From NCBI GenBank assembly GCA_040386775.1, contig JAZKEU010000003.1, positions 64,308 through 128,307 on the forward strand: DNA of 64,000 nucleotides, in the 5' to 3' direction. Source of the stretch: Bdellovibrionota bacterium (GTDB taxonomy: Bacteria > Bdellovibrionota > Bdellovibrionia > Bdellovibrionales > JAEYZS01). Positions 15,854 to 23,626 of the stretch are shown here, piece after piece; position 1 is the stretch's first letter; each line of letters begins with the position of its first letter. Position numbers and translations under genes: made by a program. Under the pieces are notes generated by a model. It worked only from the letters and a program-made list of their open reading frames with translations. It had not been told where the DNA came from and made no database searches.

Positions 15854-17125
15854 ATGAACATTTTGATTATTGGAAATGGTGGACGCGAAGCTGCAATTGC
15901 AAAAGAGCTCACGCACTCTAAGAAAGTGAAAGACCTGCACATGTTGCCGGTGAATCAAGCTTTCAGCTCTAAAATTAAAACTCATGATATTTCGCCTGAC
16001 GATCACGATAAAATTTTAAAATTTGTAAAAGACAACAAGATTGATCTTGTTGTGATTGGACCTGAAAAACCTTTGGTGGATGGGCTCTCCGATTTTCTTC
16101 GCTCAAATGAAGTAAATGTTTTTGGACCTTCACAAAAAGGCGCCATGCTAGAAGGATCAAAAATATTCTGCAAAGAATTTTTAGACTCTGCGGGAGTTCC
16201 CACAGCAAAGAGCATTCAGGTTTTTTCTGATGATGATATTTTAGAGAAATCTAAAACATTCTCTGCTCCTTGGGTGGTGAAGGCCGACGGTTTGGCTGGG
16301 GGAAAAGGCGTTTATATTTGCGAGAATGAAGAAGAATTAAAACTTTCAGGGAAAGATTTATTCGTAGATAAAAAATTAGGAGAGACGAGAGTTTTCTTAG
16401 AAGAATATATTTCTGGAAAAGAATTAAGTTATTTGATCGTAACCAACGGAAGAATATCTGAGCCTTTACCACTTGCTCAGGATCACAAAAGAATTTTTGA
16501 TCAAGATCAAGGCCCCAACACAGGCGGAATGGGCGCGGTGGCTCCTTTAAAAATTCCTGATGATCTTTCAAAAAAAATCCAAGTGGAAATTGTTGATAGA
16601 ACATTAAAGCAGCTTCAAAAAGACAATATCGATTATCGCGGAGTGATTTATTTCGGAGTGATGGTAAAAGACAATCAACCTTACGTTCTAGAAATCAACG
16701 CAAGATTTGGTGACCCTGAAACGCAAGTGACCATGCCTTTACTTGATGGTGACTGGGCTGATGTATTCTGGAGCATCTCTCAAGGTACCGTAAATAAATT
16801 AAAATGGAAAAAATTGTACGCTACGGCAATTGTCATGGCAGCTCCAGGCTATCCTGAAGATCCAGAGAAAAACGTTTTCATTAACGGTAATATCTTCGAC
16901 GAAAAAATAGGTGCCTACTACATTTGCGCCGGCGTAAAACAAAACCCGCATGCGCAATGGGTAACCAACGGCGGCAGAGTATTGAACGCCGTAGGAATTG
17001 CCGAGACTGCAAAAAAATCCATCGAAGTAGCTTATGGCTATGCCGAAAAAATAAATTGGCGAGGAATTTTAAAAAGATCCGACATTGGTCAAAAAGTCTT
17101 AAAGAAAAACGATTTCATCTTCTAA
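15854..17125 (+). CDS. purD: Phosphoribosylamine--glycine ligase
   Basis: ATP-grasp enzyme of de novo purine synthesis (GAR synthetase). In 423 residues it has IGNGGREAAIA (5-15), KADGLAGGKGVY (142-153), the signature QGPNTGGMGAVAP and LEINARFGDPETQ with metal-binding Glu and Asn. The start ATG follows GGTGAAGC. It stands alone. Its stop codon TAA is the first part of the hairpin element at 17122-17159. No other pur genes are visible. Confidence 0.96.
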   Translation: MNILIIGNGGREAAIAKELTHSKKVKDLHMLPVNQAFSSKIKTHDISPDDHDKILKFVKDNKIDLVVIGPEKPLVDGLSDFLRSNEVNVFGPSQKGAMLEGSKIFCKEFLDSAGVPTAKSIQVFSDDDILEKSKTFSAPWVVKADGLAGGKGVYICENEEELKLSGKDLFVDKKLGETRVFLEEYISGKELSYLIVTNGRISEPLPLAQDHKRIFDQDQGPNTGGMGAVAPLKIPDDLSKKIQVEIVDRTLKQLQKDNIDYRGVIYFGVMVKDNQPYVLEINARFGDPETQVTMPLLDGDWADVFWSISQGTVNKLKWKKLYATAIVMAAPGYPEDPEKNVFINGNIFDEKIGAYYICAGVKQNPHAQWVTNGGRVLNAVGIAETAKKSIEVAYGYAEKINWRGILKRSDIGQKVLKKNDFIF

Positions 17126-17159
17126 AGGTGAGCCGCACCTTTTCCACAGATCTGTGTCA
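17122..17159 (+). repeat. 38-bp element, copy 1, supplying purD stop and hairpin
   Basis: Starts CTAAAGGTGAGCCGCACC and contains the stem AAAGGTG-AGCCG-CACCTTT followed by TTCC and the 12-bp palindrome CACAGATCTGTG. The same 38 bases are present in inverted orientation at 17958-17995 with one mismatch. A shorter inverted copy (23 bases) is at 17175-17197. The purD stop TAA (17123-17125) lies in it. Likely acts as terminator. Confidence 0.75.
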
Positions 17160-17174
17160 ATTGACGCAAATGTT

Positions 17175-17197
17175 TGGAAAAGGTGCGGCTCACCTTT
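17175..17197 (-). repeat. Partial copy of the 38-bp element with hairpin (copy 2)
   Basis: TGGAAAAGGTG-CGGCT-CACCTTT, reverse complement of the first part of copy 1. The stem AAAAGGTG/CACCTTTT spans 17178-17198, and the minus-strand stop codon of the secreted-protein gene (17197-17199) overlaps it. It faces copy 1 across 15 bases, so the two could act as a bidirectional terminator between the convergent genes. Confidence 0.65.
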
Positions 17198-17760
17198 TAC
17201 CATGCCCATTGGACTTGGACGAGGCTGAGGTCTTCGGTTTCGTTTGTGGTATGGACGAGGTTTAATTTGTAAGCTTCAAAATCTTCTGTGATTTCGAATT
17301 GCGCGTCTCCGCTGTCGTATGTCGCTGATGCATTTACAAATCCTGTGTACTGAAGTTTTGCTTTTGTTTGAATTGGATCTACTTTTACTTTGAATTTATG
17401 TTTTACAGATGTTGGGTCTGTAGGATCGCCGCCGATTGCCATTTCTGTATTGAGGCCGTCTTTAAGGCTATCTGCTGTTTGACCTAGAGATGAGCTCTTT
17501 ACTGCGTCACTCTTTAAAGCTGATTTTAGAGCTTTATCGAAGACCATTTTTCCTACTGTACTATTCGATGCCCCAACAGGAATATCTGTCGGAATAACAG
17601 CAGCTACGGATTCTTGAGTGATCGTAGGTTCTGGCGCTACGGGCATCACTTGATAGATATCCAACATCTTTTGCTCTGAAGGAATTGCGGCAAAACTATT
17701 GATCGAAAATAGGATCAATAGGACTAAGATAATAAAGATGGCTTTTAAATCTGCTCTCAT
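17197..17760 (-). CDS. Exported protein of unknown function
   Basis: 187 residues with an N-terminal signal peptide (hydrophobic 8-24, FAA cleavage-like site). The middle is Pro/Ala/Val-rich, then a segment predicted to be beta-rich (KHKFKVKVDPIQTKAKLQY, then alternating residues to the end), finishing in the aromatic QVQWAW. A C-terminal aromatic residue is common in outer-membrane beta-strands, but the protein is too short for a full porin. I do not recognise a family. The gene is bracketed by inverted 38-bp elements (17122-17159 and 17958-17995), and its own stop lies in a third partial copy. Confidence 0.6.
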   Translation of the reverse strand: MRADLKAIFIILVLLILFSINSFAAIPSEQKMLDIYQVMPVAPEPTITQESVAAVIPTDIPVGASNSTVGKMVFDKALKSALKSDAVKSSSLGQTADSLKDGLNTEMAIGGDPTDPTSVKHKFKVKVDPIQTKAKLQYTGFVNASATYDSGDAQFEITEDFEAYKLNLVHTTNETEDLSLVQVQWAW

Positions 17761-17898
17761 GCAGGTATATAAAGCAACCGCCGTACCAGGCTTATGTCCT
17801 GCAGGCTTCCATGTTGATTTTTAGATCAAAAATAAACCAGAAATGTCTATGGAGTTTGCGAGTGACATAGCTGTAATGCCAATTTTTGCTCAAAACAA

Positions 17899-17923
17899 AA
17901 AACGTCTCATTGTGAGACGTTTT
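17899..17923 (-). terminator. Rho-independent terminator after the M14/kinase/regulator operon
   Basis: Perfect 11-pair stem AAAACGTCTCA / TGAGACGTTTT with a 3-base loop; on the minus strand it is followed by a T-run (GTTTTTTG). It lies 69 bases past the stop of the sigma-54 regulator at 17992, in the 231-base gap before the exported protein gene, so it most likely ends the regulator operon. Confidence 0.75.
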
Positions 17924-17957
17924 AAATCATCCTATTCGATTATAATTCTCAGCCGTA

Positions 17958-17995
17958 TGACGCAGATCTGTGGAAAAGGTGCGGCTCACCTTTAG
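17958..17995 (-). repeat. 38-bp element, copy 3, supplying the regulator stop and hairpin
   Basis: Inverted copy of the element at 17122-17159, 37 of 38 bases identical. On the minus strand it reads CTAAAGGTGAGCCGCACC at its start, and the TAA there (17992-17994) is the stop codon of the sigma-54 regulator. It encodes the same hairpin and the same 12-bp palindrome. Confidence 0.75.
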
Positions 17996-19401
17996 GCTTC
18001 TGGGGCTAGGCCTTTCTTTTTGATTTTTTCTACTAGGGTTGTGCGGTTTAGTTTTAAGAGTTGAGCCGCTTGGTTTCTGTTCCAGTTTGTTCTTTCTAAG
18101 GCTCTGATGATCAATGCGTTTTCGTAAGCATCAACGGCAGAGTTGAAATCGATTCCACTGTCTGGAATTTCGAGATCTTGGGAGTTCTGAACGTACTTTC
18201 TTTGTTGGTATTTTTCTGGAAGGTCAAAGGGTTGGACGATACCTTGTCCTTTGAGAATCGCAATTCTTTCTACTAAGTTTTCTAACTCTCTGACGTTACC
18301 TGGCCAGTTGTAGCTATATAGCATCTCCATGGCTTCAGGAGAAATACCCGTGATATTTTTGCCTTTTGAAGCATTAAAGTGCGAAATGAAGTGGTGGAGA
18401 AGGAGGGCGATATCGCTATGTCTTTCTCTTAAAGGCGGAATCTGGATCGGAATCACATTCAATCTGTAGAATAAATCTTCTCTGAATCTTCCGTCTTCTA
18501 CTGCTTTTTCTAAATCAATGTTTGTAGCTGCAATAATTCTTACGTCCACTTCCATAGTTTTGGTTGAACCCACAGGTTCGAATTGTCTTTCTTGAATCAC
18601 TCTTAAGAGTTTCACTTGCAAAGTTGGGCTCATTTCGCCAATTTCATCGAGGAAGATCGTTCCCTCATGCGCCAATTCAAATCGCCCCACGCGATTTGCA
18701 ATGGCTCCCGTGAACGCCCCCTTCATATGACCAAATAATTCACTCTCTAATAAATCTCCTGGAATTGCACCGCAGTTCACAGGAATCAATCTTTTGTTAG
18801 CACGATGAGAATTATAGTGTACAGCTTTTGCGACAAGTTCTTTTCCAGTTCCGCTTTCTCCTTTGACGAGGACCGTGGAATCTGAAGTTGAAACTTTCTC
18901 GATCATCTCCATCACTCTTGTGATGCCGTCCGATGATCCTACTATATTATCAAATTTATATTTTTGTTTTAATTGGCTTTTAAGAATCTTGTTCTCTTGC
19001 TCCAATTGGTGATGCTCGAAAGCTTTATCCACTAAACCTATAAGCTCTTCGATGTTGAAGGGCTTAGTCAGGAAGTGGAATGCGCCTTGTTTGGTCGCCT
19101 CGATTGCTGACTCGATAGTTGCAAATCCTGTCAGGACAATAAATTGACAGTTTGGATTTGTTTTTTTGATGTGTGCTAGTAACTCTAAGCCATTGCCATC
19201 TGGAAGTTGTAAATCAACCAGCGCCAAATCAAAATTCTGATTGCTACTAGCAAACTGAATCGCCTCGGCTTTTGTCTGTGCGGTGATGACTTGGTAGTTT
19301 TTTCTTGTGAGTAATCTGAAAAGTGCAGTTCTTAAACTTGAATCATCGTCGATGACTAGAATCTTTCTGTTACCACGATTTTCCTCATTGCGTTCTTGCA
19401 T
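17992..19401 (-). CDS. Sigma-54-dependent response regulator (NtrC family)
   Basis: 469 residues: receiver domain (12-130, acidic DDD at 18-20, phospho-acceptor Asp63 in LVDLQLPDG), AAA+ domain with Walker A GESGTGKE (near 180), the sigma-54-contacting GAFTGA loop and FLDEIGEM Walker B, then a C-terminal Fis-type HTH ([20 protein letters not shown]). It activates transcription from sigma-54 promoters when phosphorylated. A GTG at 19434 is in frame, but ATG at 19401 has GGAAGGGG about eight bases upstream and is the better start. Downstream of a sensor kinase and an M14 peptidase on the same strand; the kinase is its likely partner. Its stop codon lies in the 38-bp element. Confidence 0.93.
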   Translation of the reverse strand: MQERNEENRGNRKILVIDDDSSLRTALFRLLTRKNYQVITAQTKAEAIQFASSNQNFDLALVDLQLPDGNGLELLAHIKKTNPNCQFIVLTGFATIESAIEATKQGAFHFLTKPFNIEELIGLVDKAFEHHQLEQENKILKSQLKQKYKFDNIVGSSDGITRVMEMIEKVSTSDSTVLVKGESGTGKELVAKAVHYNSHRANKRLIPVNCGAIPGDLLESELFGHMKGAFTGAIANRVGRFELAHEGTIFLDEIGEMSPTLQVKLLRVIQERQFEPVGSTKTMEVDVRIIAATNIDLEKAVEDGRFREDLFYRLNVIPIQIPPLRERHSDIALLLHHFISHFNASKGKNITGISPEAMEMLYSYNWPGNVRELENLVERIAILKGQGIVQPFDLPEKYQQRKYVQNSQDLEIPDSGIDFNSAVDAYENALIIRALERTNWNRNQAAQLLKLNRTTLVEKIKKKGLAPEA

Positions 19402-19585
19402 TGAGTTTTCCCCTTCCAATAGGTTTCTACGCACTCCATCTTGGAGTCGTTAGACATTAAACTTTCACTTCAACTTATTCCTGGATGTACCCACAACTGA
19501 TGTCTACTATTAGGATAAGTAAAACGTTTGGCGCTGTCAATTTTTGACGTCAAATTTTTGTTATAGAAGTTTAAAACTGGACGGT

Positions 19586-21466
19586 TTAGTTTTTAGGAAA
19601 AGTGATTCTTGCGCGTGTCTTTTTTTCAAAAACTTGAGTGAGTTCAATATCTCCCGCGTGTTCTTGCAAAATTTGATACGAAGTTGTGAGACCTAGTCCT
19701 CGGTGCTGCTCAGGATTTTTTGTTGTAAAAAATGGAGTGAAGACTTTGAGTTGCTCATTTTTTCCTAGACCAATTCCGTTATCTAATATGTCTAAGAAGA
19801 AAGAGCTTGAATCATTCGACAACTCGACCTCAATCAAGGGGTTAAAAGTTTTTTCAATTTTTTGTCTCTCAGATATTGAGTCTAAAGAGTTTTGCATAAT
19901 GTTCACCAGACTCTGCGTGAGTGGGTTTTCGTGTCCTTCTATAATATCTGTTTTTACCTTAGAAGAGAATTTGATTTCAATACCGAGAGGCTTTGTTTTG
20001 ATCTGAATAATTCGAATGGCCTTGTTGATAAGATCTTGTAGGTGAAGAGATTCTTTTTTTGTATTTGATTTTCTAGAGAAGCTCAATAAATTCTGGATGA
20101 TTTCTTTGCATCTCAAGGCACTCTTTTCCATTTCTTCTAAATCATCGAAAAGAGGTTTATTGTTGTCGGTAACAACATCTTGTTTGAGCATTTGAATAAA
20201 GGTAATGAGTCCAGCCAAGGGATTGTTTAATTCGTGAGCAATGCTGCCGCCGATCAGTCCTAGTTCTGCGATCTTTGACGACTCAAGAATTTGTCGCTCT
20301 GTCTTTTTCTGTTTGGTGAGGTCTCTATATATATTGATATAAATATTTTCACCTAAATCTGATTTCATTTTTTGACTGTCAACCTCAAATAATTTTTCTT
20401 GGTTGTTTGCGGGATTCACTCTATCAGTACTTGTGCGAAGAGAAAATTTTTCGCCCAACTCATGTTGATGTTCAGCTTTATGAAGCTCGGTAGGGAATTG
20501 TTTTTTATAGGCAGCATTGTGTTGAACAATTTCAAAATTAGAGCGAATAAGGGCCACGGGTTCGGTGATTGCATCAAAAGTGGATTGCCATTGTTTTCTC
20601 AAGAAATCAGATTGCTCTCTCTGAATTAATCTATCCATCGCAAGTGAAATGGCGTCAGACATCTGTCGTAAGAATTGAATTTCTTCTTTATTAAATTTCG
20701 CCGAAGATTTGGAATCGCTTTCTCGAGCAAAAATTATTTTTCCCAGGTTTCTTTTTTCTAAAACAAGATCATGCTCAAAAACGGCGTAGTTCTTGAGTGT
20801 TTTCTTTGCATCATTAGTAACGCTAGTTTGAGATTGAAAAAGAATTCTGACCCAAGAGATATTTAATGGCTCATTCAGGGATTTTAAAAGGGTTCGTTCC
20901 ATTTCAGAAATGGACTCAGATTTCTGAATAGCGACGAGTGCCACAAGAATGGATCCGTAGTACTTGCTCGTCTGTAAGAGTTTTTCTTTGGACTCGAGCA
21001 GTCCTTGTTGTCTGATCACAATGCGATCTTCAAGATCTTTTTTTATGACCTGAAGCTTTTCGTTCTGTTCAGTTAGAATTTTTAAAAGCTCATTGTTCTG
21101 GGCTTTAAGATTGTATTCTTCTAAAGATTCTTGAATTGTTCTGAATAAGAATTTTTCGTCAAAGCTGGAAATGATTTTAAATACAGAAAACTTATTGCTG
21201 ATCTGCTGTACACCTTGTGCCTGATTGAATCCTTGATTTTCATCAGAAATGAAAATGATTTGTGTATCTGTATTTTTATTTTTTATAACCTGAACTATTT
21301 CAAGCGCTTGGTTTGAAGATAGAGCACTTTGGCTGAGCGTGATGGATTGATAATTATGATTCTGGATTGCGTGCTTTACATCTTCAAAGCTATACGCGGT
21401 ATCCGCACCGAGAGTGTTCTCGCGTGAAATTCTTTTATCAAAAATAAGAACACTCGATTTGAACAT
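19586..21466 (-). CDS. Sensor histidine kinase, cytoplasmic, NtrB-like
   Basis: 626 residues without membrane segments. Order: a degenerate receiver-like domain (1-125, opening SSVLIFDKR), a coiled coil (about 128-175), a GAF-like region (about 180-295), a PAS-like region (about 300-380), then HisKA with SIAHELNNPLAG and HATPase_c with IMQNSLDSI, DILDNGIGLG and RGLGLTTSYQI. The arrangement is that of a soluble NtrB-type kinase for a sigma-54 regulator, and the regulator gene follows 184 bases downstream. Its start touches the stop of the M14 peptidase gene with no gap, so the two are translationally linked. The signal is unknown; the peptidase suggests a link to peptidoglycan fragments (inference). 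Confidence 0.9.
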   Translation of the reverse strand: MFKSSVLIFDKRISRENTLGADTAYSFEDVKHAIQNHNYQSITLSQSALSSNQALEIVQVIKNKNTDTQIIFISDENQGFNQAQGVQQISNKFSVFKIISSFDEKFLFRTIQESLEEYNLKAQNNELLKILTEQNEKLQVIKKDLEDRIVIRQQGLLESKEKLLQTSKYYGSILVALVAIQKSESISEMERTLLKSLNEPLNISWVRILFQSQTSVTNDAKKTLKNYAVFEHDLVLEKRNLGKIIFARESDSKSSAKFNKEEIQFLRQMSDAISLAMDRLIQREQSDFLRKQWQSTFDAITEPVALIRSNFEIVQHNAAYKKQFPTELHKAEHQHELGEKFSLRTSTDRVNPANNQEKLFEVDSQKMKSDLGENIYINIYRDLTKQKKTERQILESSKIAELGLIGGSIAHELNNPLAGLITFIQMLKQDVVTDNNKPLFDDLEEMEKSALRCKEIIQNLLSFSRKSNTKKESLHLQDLINKAIRIIQIKTKPLGIEIKFSSKVKTDIIEGHENPLTQSLVNIMQNSLDSISERQKIEKTFNPLIEVELSNDSSSFFLDILDNGIGLGKNEQLKVFTPFFTTKNPEQHRGLGLTTSYQILQEHAGDIELTQVFEKKTRARITFPKN

Positions 21467-22147
21467 TTAAGACTTTTTATCCAAGATCATTTCGAAAGCT
21501 TTACCGAAGCGATTCCAGGTTTCTTCTTTACTCGCACCTTCACGTTCTTCTGTGCAAACAACACCGAGTTGATGTTCGAGAAGTCCATACTGACCCAGGC
21601 TTCCCGGAGTCGGGTAGCCAATGTCTGCTTCCAAAGGATATCCTGAAACTTCTGCAAAGGCTTCGGCAACTGTTTTTGCCTGATCACCGGTATAAACAAC
21701 CAGCGGCTTCCAGGAGTGGCAGTGAATGATCATATGAGGCTTGTATTTTTCTATAAGCTCAATCACGCATTGGGTTTCGATTTCACTCGCGGGACTTTCG
21801 CCAGGATAGTAGCGCGGTTGCTTGTGTTCTGTAGACCAATCTTTTGAGGGAAAGTTGCGATTTAGATCCACTCCGTTGCCATTCACTCGTTCATTTTTTG
21901 ATAAACCGTCGGGATTTAAACACGGAATCGCGATCCAAGGTTTGAGATTGTGTCCTTTAAGCGACACTGCTTCTTTGGCCCACTTTATGAATGATTCGAC
22001 GAGATAAACACCTTCAGGCTCATCTCCGTGGACTCCACCAATAATCAAGAATGGTTTTTCATTCTCAAAATTTAAATTTTGAGAGGAGGAATAAAGCTGA
22101 ATATGTCTATCGTGCGCTGTTTTTTTCCATTTCAAATTTTCATACAT
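21467..22147 (-). CDS. M14 zinc carboxypeptidase, murein peptide amidase A-like
   Basis: 226 residues with the M14 zinc site: GGVHGDEPEG (His40, Glu43), the third ligand in IIHCHSW (142 or 144), substrate residues in GVDLNRNFP (92-100) and catalytic Glu in CTEEREG (200-204). No signal peptide. Length and motif pattern fit MpaA-like enzymes, which remove diaminopimelate from murein tripeptide in the cytoplasm during wall recycling. Other small M14 enzymes cannot be excluded. It is the first gene of an operon with an NtrB-like kinase and an NtrC-like regulator, and divergent from glmU, an enzyme of the same wall-precursor pathway, across 70 bases. Confidence 0.8.
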   Translation of the reverse strand: MYENLKWKKTAHDRHIQLYSSSQNLNFENEKPFLIIGGVHGDEPEGVYLVESFIKWAKEAVSLKGHNLKPWIAIPCLNPDGLSKNERVNGNGVDLNRNFPSKDWSTEHKQPRYYPGESPASEIETQCVIELIEKYKPHMIIHCHSWKPLVVYTGDQAKTVAEAFAEVSGYPLEADIGYPTPGSLGQYGLLEHQLGVVCTEEREGASKEETWNRFGKAFEMILDKKS

Positions 22148-22217
22148 AGAGGTATAGTATGCTTTGTTTTACTAAACTTGATAAATGATTTTATTATGAT
22201 TTCATTAAAAACCCAGC

Positions 22218-23603
22218 ATGGAAAAAATTATGGCCGACAAAACTAAGCTTAGCGTTATTATTTTAGCAGCCGGACAGGGGACTCGAATGAAGTCGCCACT
22301 TCCAAAGGTGCTGCATCCAATTGCAGGCACGCCAATGATTGCGCGAGTCATCAATGCGGCTAAGTCTTTTAAACCCGCGGAAATTCGAGTGGTTGTTGGA
22401 CATGGGAAGACTCTAGTTGAGCAAGTGATCATTCCGATGGGTGTATCGACTCACGAGCAAAAAGAAAGAAAGGGAACGGCGCACGCGGTTATGGCTGCCG
22501 ATTGTGAAACTCTTTCTGGTAGCGTGTTGATCCTCAATGGAGACCATCCGTTGATTCGATCAGAAGATATTAATAAAGCATTAACGGAATTCAACGATTT
22601 GAAGGCCGATGTTGCGGTTTTGACGTGCGTACTTAAAAAACCAAAAGAATTTGGTAGGGTCATCAGACAAGGCGGAAATGTTCAGGCTATCGTAGAGGTC
22701 AAAGATGCTTCTAACGATACATTGAAAATCAATGAAATCAATACAGGTGCTTACATTGTCAGAGCAGAAATCTTGAAAGAATTTCTTCCGCAAATTAAAC
22801 CCAACAATAAACAAAATGAATTCTATCTCACAGATTTAGTAGCTCTTTGTGTTGAGAACCGGAAAAAAGTTTTAGGCGTCCAGGTGAGCCAAAGATTTGC
22901 CTTTGGTATCAATGATCAAGTGCAACTCGCTAAAGCTACAAGCATCGTGAATAGCGATAAGATCAAAGATCTTATGGTGAATGGTGTGATCTTTATAAAA
23001 CCTGAAACCTGCTATGTAGAAGACGAGGTGAGAGTTGGTACGGGCGTAGTAATTTATCCAAATGCCTTTATCAAAGGATTCACAGACATCGGTGACTTCA
23101 CGGTGATTGAACCGAACTGTTTTATTCTGAGTTCAAAAATTGGAAGTGGCGTACAAATCAAAATGGGATCTCATCTTGAAAAGGTAGTGATCCATGACAA
23201 ATCAGAAATCGGTCCCTACGCAAGACTTCGTCCTGAGACAGAAATTGGTGCGGGCGCTAAAGTTGGAAATTTTGTTGAAATGAAAAAAGTAAAATTTGGC
23301 GAAGGATCTAAGGCGAGTCACTTGGCTTACCTAGGCGATGCAAAGATTGGTAAGGACGTAAATATCGGTTGCGGAACAATCACATGTAACTATGCTGTCG
23401 ATAAAAAGAAATATGAAACAATCATAGGCGATGGAGTTTTTGTGGGAAGTGATTCTCAGTTTGTGGCGCCAGTCACAATAGGTGCGGGTGCCATTATAGG
23501 ATCTGGCTCTACAATCACAAAAGATGTTCCTGCGGATGCACTTGGGGTTGCGAGAGCAAAACAAGCCAACGTTGAGAACTACGCTAAAAGACTAAAAAAA
23601 TAA
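22218..23603 (+). CDS. glmU: Bifunctional UDP-GlcNAc pyrophosphorylase / GlcN-1-P acetyltransferase
   Basis: Makes UDP-N-acetylglucosamine for peptidoglycan and LPS. In 461 residues, the N-terminal uridylyltransferase has LAAGQGTRMKSPLPKVL and GTAHAV; the C-terminal left-handed beta-helix (from about 255) has many I/V-G hexapeptide repeats and the acetyltransferase motifs YARLRPETEIG, GNFVEMKK and GCGTITCNYAVDKK. The second Met (22230) follows GGAAAAAATT and may be the real start; 22218 is the longer option. First gene of a glmU-glmS pair, 23 bases apart. Confidence 0.97.
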   Translation: MEKIMADKTKLSVIILAAGQGTRMKSPLPKVLHPIAGTPMIARVINAAKSFKPAEIRVVVGHGKTLVEQVIIPMGVSTHEQKERKGTAHAVMAADCETLSGSVLILNGDHPLIRSEDINKALTEFNDLKADVAVLTCVLKKPKEFGRVIRQGGNVQAIVEVKDASNDTLKINEINTGAYIVRAEILKEFLPQIKPNNKQNEFYLTDLVALCVENRKKVLGVQVSQRFAFGINDQVQLAKATSIVNSDKIKDLMVNGVIFIKPETCYVEDEVRVGTGVVIYPNAFIKGFTDIGDFTVIEPNCFILSSKIGSGVQIKMGSHLEKVVIHDKSEIGPYARLRPETEIGAGAKVGNFVEMKKVKFGEGSKASHLAYLGDAKIGKDVNIGCGTITCNYAVDKKKYETIIGDGVFVGSDSQFVAPVTIGAGAIIGSGSTITKDVPADALGVARAKQANVENYAKRLKK

Positions 23604-23626
23604 TTTAGGCGAAAAAGGAAAGTAAT

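Noticed and set aside
17122-17995. Composite transposon with transposase
   Set aside because: The inverted repeats are clear but no transposase, target duplication or integrase is visible, so I report a repeat-bracketed gene only.
23604-23626. glmS ribozyme before glmS
   Set aside because: The gap between glmU and glmS is 23 bases and contains only a ribosome site; there is no room for the ribozyme.
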